From Tetragonia tetragonoides (taxonomy: Eukaryota > Streptophyta > Magnoliopsida > Caryophyllales > Aizoaceae): a DNA stretch of 64,000 nucleotides. Below, in pieces: positions 56,873 to 64,000 of this stretch. Every line of letters begins with the position of its first letter. The first letter of the stretch is position 1. The notes beneath the pieces are model-generated. The model was not told the origin of the DNA and searched no databases. It saw only the letters and a list, made by a program, of their open reading frames with translations. The position numbers and the translations under genes are program-made. The stretch is taken from contig CM076140.1 of NCBI GenBank assembly GCA_038025085.1, positions 23,344,501 through 23,408,500 of the forward strand. Direction: 5' to 3'.

Positions 56873-58525
56873 TTATGCTCCGTCAAAGTATAACTGCCAA
56901 GTGGTTTCTTCAACACTCATTATTCCTTCATCAGGAAAGTCATGTGTCGCATCTTCGCTATTAACTGGGTTTTCAGCGAAATGTTCAGAAATGGCATGTC
57001 CTTTGATCGCCTTTTGGTGTTCAAAAGTTAGATCGAGTTCTGAAAGCATGACAGTCCACCTTGCTATTCTTCCACTAAGAATGGGTTTTTCGAACAAGTA
57101 CTTTAGTGGATTCATCCTTGACTTTATATGGATAGAATGTTGTAGCATGTAGTGTCGAAGCTTCTTCGTTGCAGTAACCAATGCGAGATACGTTTTCTCT
57201 AGTTTGGAGTAGCGTGTTTCGTATTCTAAGAATTTCTTGCTAAGGTAGTATATTGCCTTTTCAAAATTCTCTACCTTTTGGGCCAACATAGCACCCATAG
57301 CAGTTTCTGTGACTGTTAGGTATAGCATAAGTGGCTTTCCCTGAATTGGTGGAACCAATACGGGTGGATTAGCTAAATCCTCTTTGATCTTGTCGAAGGC
57401 TTGCTGACATTGATCATCCAATGTAGATTTGGTGTCCTTTTTGAGCTTTTTGAAGATGGGCTCGCATGTAATAGTCAATTTGGATATGAATCGAATTATA
57501 TATTGGAGCCGTCCTAAAAATCCTCTTATCTCCTTTTCATTTTTGAGAGATGGCATATCTCTTATAGCTTTGATTTTGCTAGGATCCATTTCAATGCCTC
57601 TTGTGCTTATGACGAATCCTAAGAGCTTGCCAGAAGTTACTTCAAATGCGCACTTTTGAGGATTTAATCTCATATTGTAGTTCCGAAGCCTGTCAAAGAA
57701 TTTCTTGGGAGAGGGTACATGCCCTTCTCTATCCTTGGATTTTATGATCATATCGTCTACATACACCTCGGCTTCCTTGTCCATCATGTCATGTAGAAGG
57801 GAAGTTGCGGTTCTTTTGTATGTTGCTCCCGCATTCTTCAACCCGAAAGGCATGACTGTATAGCAATATGTTCCCCATTGGGTTATGAAGGTGGTTTTCT
57901 CCATATCTTCTTCGGCGATTTGTATTTGGTTATACCCTGCATAGCCGTCCATGAATGATAAGAGGGCATATCCTGCGGTATTGTCCCTCAGTACGTCTAT
58001 ACGTGGTATGGGAAAGTCGTCCTTTGTACTTGCCTTGTTAAGATCTCTGAAATCGACGCACATCCTTACTTTGCCGTCCTTTTTTGAAACAGGCACTATA
58101 TTAGCGACCCATTCTTGATATTGAGCGACCTTAATAAAACCTGCTGCGAGCTGTTTCTGTACCTCTTCTTTGATTTTTAGTGTCCACTCAAATTTCATTC
58201 TCCGAAGTTTTTGCTTTACCGGCCTTGGATCTCGATTGGGCAGTATTGTATGCTGTGCTATCTCACAACTTATTCCCGGCATATCTTTGTAGGACCAAGC
58301 GAAAACGTGTATGTATTCTTTTAAGAGATTTATAAAGCTTTCTCGCTCTTTGGGAGTTAACGATAAGCCAATGCGCACTTGGCACGGCTCTTGATCGCTT
58401 GCAACATTGATTAATTCTGTTTCTTCCACAATTGAAGTCTTTTGTTCATGCTCTAATAGTGCTTTAGTTACTTCTTTGGGCAATTCTTGTTTATCTTTTG
58501 AATTATTAGCTACTAAGTAATCCAA
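56873..58525 (-). CDS. Pol: reverse transcriptase and first RNase H (outer)
   Basis: The longest open frame of the window, 550 residues. The pre-RT (LSLTPKERESFINLLKEYIH, VFAWSYKDMPGIS) leads into gypsy RT: GKVRMCVDFRDLNKAS, DGYAGYNQIQIAEEDMEKTT, MPFGLKNAGATYKR, and the intact YVDDMIIKS site near residue 260. GFLGRLQYIIRFIS and the RT-linked RNase H (LMLYLTVTETAMGAMLAQ) follow. The frame ends at WQLYFDGA, where TAA replaces the Ser codon of DGASNQKG (56873-56875), which cuts off the second RNase H. RT is therefore intact by motif, and Pol is broken by one stop. Confidence 0.85.
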   Translation of the reverse strand: MDYLVANNSKDKQELPKEVTKALLEHEQKTSIVEETELINVASDQEPCQVRIGLSLTPKERESFINLLKEYIHVFAWSYKDMPGISCEIAQHTILPNRDPRPVKQKLRRMKFEWTLKIKEEVQKQLAAGFIKVAQYQEWVANIVPVSKKDGKVRMCVDFRDLNKASTKDDFPIPRIDVLRDNTAGYALLSFMDGYAGYNQIQIAEEDMEKTTFITQWGTYCYTVMPFGLKNAGATYKRTATSLLHDMMDKEAEVYVDDMIIKSKDREGHVPSPKKFFDRLRNYNMRLNPQKCAFEVTSGKLLGFVISTRGIEMDPSKIKAIRDMPSLKNEKEIRGFLGRLQYIIRFISKLTITCEPIFKKLKKDTKSTLDDQCQQAFDKIKEDLANPPVLVPPIQGKPLMLYLTVTETAMGAMLAQKVENFEKAIYYLSKKFLEYETRYSKLEKTYLALVTATKKLRHYMLQHSIHIKSRMNPLKYLFEKPILSGRIARWTVMLSELDLTFEHQKAIKGHAISEHFAENPVNSEDATHDFPDEGIMSVEETTWQLYFDGA

Positions 58526-59027
58526 GAAGTAAGCAGAAAGTAATCATTTCATTGAAGAGGAAACTAGAACATCAACTGAGCCATTACTATTGGCTTTATC
58601 ATCATTATACTTGCAAATAGAATTAAACATAGATTTGGGTGGACCACCCGACTCTACTATATTAGACTCGTCTTCCAAATCAGACTCAGTCCGGTCGGAG
58701 TCAGTGTCGGTGTCAGGCTTGGACTCTTCGGAGATCGTGATCTTGATCTTCTTTCCGTTGGCTCCCGTCCAGCTTATGGTGCTTTTCTGCTTTGTGAGTT
58801 GACCCTCATTTGGAGTCATCAACTTAGTTGGGTCAAAGTTTGCATCTTGAATTGCATTATTGACATTGTGGAGCTCCTCATCTTATGGATGGCGATGCTC
58901 TTGTCCAAAAAGTAGACCCAAAGCGTTAGTGGGTGTGTCCTCTACCAAATCAAAGTTTAGCCTCCTTCTTACAGGCAAAGGAGGGATGGAGGTGATCCTT
59001 CCTTTGTTAAGGGTGTTGGATAATGTC
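58526..59027 (-). pseudogene. Linker between Gag and RT (outer)
   Basis: RRRLNFDLVEDTPTNALGLL and the acidic SDRTESDLEDESN stretch match the N-terminal part of the inner Pol frame. It is out of frame with RT because of a small shift near 58540. No protease motif is visible. Confidence 0.6.
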
Positions 59028-60766
59028 TCATACCATGCAGATGACCCCCCTGTCGATGAGGTCTTGTATCTTGAGTTCCAGGTGTACGCACTCGTCCGTA
59101 TCATGTCCTCTTCGTCGATGATAAATGCAAAAAGAGGTATTGTTCCAGTTCTTACTCTTATTTCCTGGATCTGGATCGGGCGTTGGCCCGATGGGATCTA
59201 GATAGCCTTTCCAACAAAGATCTTGAAAGATTTAAGTTGGGGTCGAGAAAAGAGGTGTTTGTACCCTTCTTGGCATTCGGTTATGGTATTCCTTCTCTTG
59301 ATTGGCGGTATTTTTGTAGCTACATGACTGGACTTCTATGAGATCTTGGATTCTGTGTTTCAGTGCCTAGCATTCTTCAGTGTCGTGGCCTCTTCCCCTG
59401 TGGTAATTGCAGAACTTACGCGGGTGCCAAGCAATCCCCGAAGAGACAGGATCAGGAGTAGGTCCCAGTGGCCATATGATCCCGATACTTATGAGTATTT
59501 CAAGAGTGTGAGTAAGGCGGAGAGCTAATGGAGAAAAGTCTCTTTTGGTCATATCCCTCGTGGATGGGGCGTGACTTTCAAGTGGGATATTTATCATCAG
59601 AGGAGTCGTACCATGCTTTAGAAATCTGGAGGGTAGCATCTTCCTTGTCGCTATCGCTTTCCCAAAGTCCGGCTACCTCTAGGTGGAGGGAGTCAAGCTT
59701 AAATGGTGGGATAGAATGTCCAATTGGCATAATCAGGCAAGAGGGGTCCTTTTCTTCCTCTTCACTTGTGATGACGAAAATCGCACCTAGAGGATTGGTG
59801 TTGTTGTTTGGAGTGGGAACATTCTTTGGCTTGGGAATAGTTCCATTGTCAAAAAGATCCTGGATTTTATTTTTGAGTGTCCAACACTTCTCAGTATCAT
59901 GTCCTTTTCCTCTATGGAATTTACAATAAAGATTAGGATCCCATGATGGGATCCTCTTTTCGACGTCGGGATCCGGAGTGGGACCCATGACATTGAGATA
60001 GTCATTCTTGACAAGCTTTTCCATAGCCTTAGCATAGGTCATGCCCAATGCGGTGTATTGCCTTTGCGGTTTTTCGTAGATAGCATTGACTTCATTAACC
60101 TTGTTGAAAGAGTTTCCCGAATTGGGATTCTTCCTTTAGTTCGAGTTATAAGTGCCTTTGTTGAAGAAGTCCTTGCTTTTCTCCTTTTTAAGTGCTTGAT
60201 CGTCCTCTATGAGAAATCCCACACTATTGAGTTGTGTGTATGAAGTAATTGCTTGATATTTGAGAGGATTCAAGTAAGTAGGTTGTAAGTTCTTCATAAG
60301 TTTCCGAATTTGCTCTTCCTTGGATGGACGGTCAAGCATTTCGGCCACTTTAGTTCTCCATTTCTTAACAAAGTCAGTGAAACTTTCATTTTTACATTGC
60401 TTTATTGCTTCCAACTCTCTCATAGTAGTTGGTTGGATGACGTTGTCGGCATACCTAGTGAGGAACAAGCTAGATACCTTGTTTCATTCTTGAATGTGAC
60501 TGGGCTCAAGATTGAAGAACCATGCCCTTATGTGATCTTTTAGATCATCGGTTCCTTTGAAGGTGGGGATTTCAGGCATAGAGAACTTTTGTGGGAGTTT
60601 CCCCTTGATATGAGAGGAATATCCTTAAGCATTGATCATGTAGTCACTTATGATCTTGTTTTGAGTTAGGGCTAACTCGAGGTTCTTAATTTGAGCACTT
60701 AGCTCTTCTACTTTGTCATCTCGGGGTGGAGGATCATCTTGGTTGAAAGGGTCAGCTTCATAACTA
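59028..60766 (-). pseudogene. Gag with three CHHC zinc-knuckle modules (outer)
   Basis: The start is truncated within the N-terminal part (VEELSAQIKN near 60700). A deletion of about 75 bp relative to the inner copy lies near 60525. The Gag core follows at 60136-60468: SLFLTRYADNV, MRELEAIKQCKNESFTDFVK, KWRTKVAEMLDRPSKEEQIR. Then come three repeats of a roughly 50-residue module, GPTPDP - x - CHHC knuckle - IQDL: YCKFHRGKGHDTEKC (59884-59928), FCNYHRGRGHDTEEC (59367-59412) and FCIYHRRRGHDTDEC (59092-59136). The knuckle is of the CX2HX4HX4C type seen in Tat Gags. TAG replaces Trp in module 2. The Gag frame ends at 59028. Confidence 0.75.
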
Positions 60767-60958
60767 GACGCTGATTACTATGATCGCGCTCCCAACTTTT
60801 CAGACCGACTGTTTTCTTCCCAATCCTGGACAGCGGATAAGACTTAGAAAAGGAAAGACTAACAAGAAAAGTTTTAAAACAAAAGTGGAAAGTCTCTATC
60901 TAGAATATTCTATCAACATAGTTACCCTTGGGGACTAAATAACGGGTTTAGGTCAAAA

Positions 60959-61318
60959 GATCTCGACACGGGATAAAAACAAAAGATATTACACTCTTGA
61001 CTAAAAGGAGAGGGGAGAGATATTATCTCGACTCAATATGGGATAAAGCAAAAGATATTATACTCCTGACTAAAGGGAGAGGGGAGAGATATTATCTCGA
61101 GTTAATATGGGATAAAGCAAAAGATATTATACTCTTGACTAAAAGGAGAGGGGAGAGATATTATCTCAACTCAATATGGGATAAAGCAAAAGATATTATA
61201 CTCTTGACTAAAAGGAGAGGGGAGAGATATCATCTCGACTCAGTATGGGATAAAGAAAAAGATATTATACTCTTGACTGAAGGAGAGGGGAGAGATATTA
61301 TCGGGATCTTTGACTAAA
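60959..61318. repeat. 69-bp leader repeats, five copies (outer)
   Basis: Units start at 60994, 61063, 61132, 61201 and 61270, an exact 69-bp period, and contain GAGATATTATCTCGACTCAA and GGATAAAGCAAAAGATATTA. Because 69 is a multiple of three, the plus strand stays open for 106 residues with a 23-residue repeat. It lies between the primer site and gag, so it is leader RNA; I do not call the frame a gene. Confidence 0.9.
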
Positions 61319-62035
61319 ACTCACTACCTAAATAAGGGGAACGAATTAAGCATTCAAATCTTTCCTAAGGTAACGAGCATCATATAGAATATTCAGGGAT
61401 ATTGTTTCCTAAAAATAAAGATTCTAGACTCAATCTTAAGACAAAATCTAGACTCAAAAAAAGAAAAAGTTCCTAATTGGGGTTTAACCTAATAATCTAT
61501 GACGACCAAAAAGACTACGCAAATATTACGTTCACATGTGGGCAAACAGCACAACAGCGCAAATGACATGATCATGAAAATCTAGCATGGACATGGTACT
61601 GAGTTTCAACCTAAAGCATTGGTTCTAGTTCATGCAATGGGGTAGGCTTAAGGGTTTTGTTCAAAAGGTACTCATGATCAGGAATGTACAACAATCCACG
61701 GGATGCGCGACAATGTGAGGCATTCTAGTTATCCTACTCGTCGAATGGACGAATGCGTAGGAAGGTAGATTAGGTGGGGGGATCCATGTTTCTTGGCAAA
61801 GAAGAATCGAGTGGATTCTCACCAAGGCACTTCACCACACTGCATTGGATAAGAAACTAGTTTTAACTTGTAAAAACAAGCTCGGAAGTCGCGCAAGCGC
61901 ATGCACATGAATGCAATGAATGAAGTTTAATAGATGAATGACAAGTCACAAAATAATAATAAGAACACTCAAGTTAGTGAACCAAGCAAAAATATTAACA
62001 CTGAATCGATTTTCAAGTTACACCCTCTTAATCAT
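61319..62035 (-). other. 5' leader of the outer element
   Basis: Non-coding, colinear with the inner leader (46941-47672). Nothing else is seen. Confidence 0.7.
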
Positions 62036-62054
62036 GTCCCAGTGAAGTCGCCAC
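62036..62054 (-). other. Primer binding site, outer element
   Basis: Minus strand GTGGCGACTTCACTGGGAC begins at the LTR end. It is closer to the Tat/Ogre GTGGCGACTCCGCTGGGGA pattern than the inner site, with one G missing from the GGGG run. Confidence 0.65.
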
Positions 62055-63606
62055 TGTACGCTACCAGATTTTTCTCCCCTTTTCCTTTGCCCCTTTTTCG
62101 GGTTTCCGGGCAGACTGGGAGAGCGCGATTGTTCGGGTTTTCGTGAATCTTTGAGTGTGAATGCACATGAAGATTTTCCTTTTACACTAAGGACATGATT
62201 AAGATTGTCGGAAGTCGCCACCAAATTTAAGATAATTTGGAAACCTTGGAATCAAGTCGATAGTCTAGAAAGACGTCAACTCAATTCCTGTGCACCCCAA
62301 TCCCTATTGGGGAAATTGACTTCATAAATGAGTTCGGGGGCGTGAGTACGATCTAGGAAGGTGTTAGGCACCCAACTCGCCCGTTGACAACAACGATCTT
62401 TACTAATCGATTCAATATAATTCTTAATGCTACGGTTCCAAAGAGGGTTCAATTTGTCCAAATTCCTAGTTTTAACTAATGGGTTGAACAATCATTATTA
62501 TTGTGACCACTTTTAACAATTTATCAAATTACACGCCTTTATTGCTAGAAAACGATAAATATGCTAAAACCTGCGAGTTAGAAGACAAACAAATAATTCA
62601 CCCACCAATTCACAAATAAAGCATAATTTAATCATAGGAAGCAATAAAATAGCAAATCTAATACATTCATTCATCCATAATTAGGCTTAATACAAGCCCT
62701 TTTGCTCAGAAACGCGCCATGCATGTACATATCACATAAACCAAATTCGTTAGTAATAACAAACAATATAAAATTTATTGAAAACCCTCAGGTTGGATTA
62801 CCTGGATGCTCACAATAAACTTATTGGGTTATATTGCTTGAATTCATGCTCTTGATGAAGTGTGAAGGTTTATTTTGTGGTGCTAGGGCTAACCTAAAGA
62901 AGGAGTAGAATCAGAATTTCTGGTTTAATGTGTGAGAGAGAGAGAATCAACTTTGGAGACCAACCTTTTCTCTCTAACCGCCAACGAAAACACCAACCTT
63001 TGAGAGAGAATGTCCAACCTCTTCAACTGAACCCTAAGGTTTGTTTATATAGAAGATGGGGAGCTATCAGGGTTTGGCACGAAAATCGAATGGGCCTCGA
63101 ATTTGCCGTCCACGAAAAAATGTCCTCGCGGCCATACAACTAGGCCGAGCGGCTGAGCTGGCAGGACAAGCGGTCAAGCCGCTTCGCCTAGCGGCACAAC
63201 TGCTTTCCCTAGCGGCCACCGCTTGAACTCAAGCGTGGCCACTTGGACCTGGAGCGACATGCCTGTACAGGCGCCTGACTGCTTTTCTAAGCGGGGTAGG
63301 CTTTTCCGAGGGGGTCCACGCGGGATTGTCTGAGCTCCCTTGTTTGACCAAGGGTTGACTCATGGGTTTGGGTTCTCTTTCGGGCCCTTAGGTTCAAAGA
63401 GGCATATCTCTCAGTTTTGGACTCCAATTGAATTGAGTCCAACTGGTTTGGATCACCTATACAAAATGCTTCCACTGGTTAATTCAAATGAACTGGGCTA
63501 ATCATCAGAGCAATTATTCTCGCAACCCAAGTTCGAGTAAAATTCAATCCTTTCATCATCGGGTTTTTATGGGGACTTATCATAGACACAATTTTTGGTG
63601 TCTACA
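62055..63606 (-). repeat. LTR D, 5' LTR of the outer element
   Basis: It starts TGTACGCTACCAG and ends TTGGTGTCTACA in plus coordinates (1552 bp). TATATAAA (minus) is at 63044-63051 and the U3 array at 63120-63275. It shares with LTR A, and not with B or C, the GAAGATTTTCCTTTTACACTAAGG segment, which confirms the A/D pairing. Confidence 0.85.
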
Positions 63607-64000
63607 CCTACGTATCTACAATGTGTGCAAACATCATTTTCGAAAATATGGGATATATTGAAAATGTGCATTGGAGAATCAAGTCGACGTAGTTCTTCCT
63701 ACTGACTGAGAGATTTCTCTTCTCTCTTGTTTTTGTTTTTTTTTATATTTCGGTCGAGCTCAAAGTGAGCGCCTACGTACCCCGTGCATGTGCATACATG
63801 TGTGTCTAATACATAGTCAAAAGTGATGATTAAGTCCTACGGGGGATCATGCCGTTACATAGTTCTGTTACAAGTGCTTAAGAAAAAGGTTTACTTCCTA
63901 GATAGGTGACGAAAAGATTTACTTCCTAATTGGTCGAACTCAAATAAGCTGCCTACGTACCCCAAGTACATGTGAATACAAGTGTTTCTAATCAGAGTTG
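63607..64000. other. Old Tat-like internal region, continuation right of the outer element
   Basis: CCTACGTATC...GAGAATCAAGTCGACGTAGTTC (63607-63692) completes the recurrent motif begun at 29262-29274. Two further GCCTACGTACCCC copies follow (about 63770 and 63950). Non-coding. Confidence 0.5.

Larger units (their letters stand above)
29275..63606 (-). mobile_element. Outer Tat-type Ty3/gypsy retrotransposon (interrupted by the inner element and a solo LTR)
   Basis: LTR D (62055-63606) is the 5' LTR and LTR A (29275-32192) the 3' LTR; the element reads on the minus strand. The flanking 5-mers are GCTAC (29270-29274) and CCTAC (63607-63611), a target duplication with one difference. The interior contains a GTGGCGACTTCACTGGGAC primer site, 69-bp leader repeats, gag, RT, RNase H, a second (archaeal-type) RNase H, integrase, and two antisense spliced genes. 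The two RNase H domains and the antisense ORF between pol and the 3' LTR are known traits of the Tat lineage. Without the inner element and the solo LTR it would be about 15.3 kb. All coding parts are damaged, and no protease is recognisable. Confidence 0.85.

Noticed and set aside
60997..61317. 106-residue plus-strand repeat protein (RRGERYYLDSIWDKAKDIIL)
   Set aside because: Comes from the 69-bp leader repeats being a multiple of three; no promoter or start context. Kept as a repeat, with the observation listed.

Overview
The window is plant nuclear DNA from an angiosperm, probably a eudicot. It holds one host gene end (exon 1 of a mitochondrial calcium uniporter), AT-rich intergenic DNA, and about 60 kb of nested transposable elements from most plant classes: CACTA, Mutator-like, hAT-like, Ty1/copia, Tat-type Ty3/gypsy and L1-type LINE. 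I see no tRNA, rRNA or CRISPR, and the species cannot be named from sequence alone. No transposon gene here looks intact.

Layout. 1-900: first exon and promoter of the calcium uniporter gene (minus strand). 2998-7936: a CACTA-type element without transposase that carries exon/intron fragments of a RETICULATA-RELATED gene. 7999-9176: hAT-like and Mutator-like non-autonomous elements. 10858-13384: a gag-only copia element with two LTRs. 13431-14140: a tandem duplication. 14368-29274: an old Tat-like gypsy remnant (LTR to 19774, then internal DNA), itself hit by a hAT MITE (22835-23503) and a 5.2-kb LINE (23552-28762).

29275-63606: one Tat-type Ty3/gypsy element on the minus strand (outer). A second 17.7-kb element of the same family (inner, 32518-50190) lies inside it with a perfect CCTAT target duplication. 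Two solo LTRs of other families sit inside LTRs of the outer and inner elements (30329-31651, duplication CCGTC; 48155-49092, duplication TTATT). The outer element interrupts the old Tat-like remnant, which resumes at 63607.

The Tat elements carry gag, reverse transcriptase, two RNase H domains and integrase on the minus strand. Between integrase and the 3' LTR they also carry two intron-containing genes on the opposite strand: PMD-a (plant-mobile-domain-like) and PMD-b (DUF7745/PMD-like). The upstream region of PMD-b is colinear with the element's own LTR U3, and the LTR, PMD-a and PMD-b promoters share arrays of about 20-22 bp units with AGCGG...CCGCT palindromes just upstream of a TATA box. 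This looks like an internal antisense gene cassette under LTR-type control and is the most interesting system in the window. Other notable points are a triplicated CHHC zinc-knuckle module in Gag, a duplicated PMD-b/integrase module in the inner copy, and a damaged RT active site (YVGD) in the inner copy.
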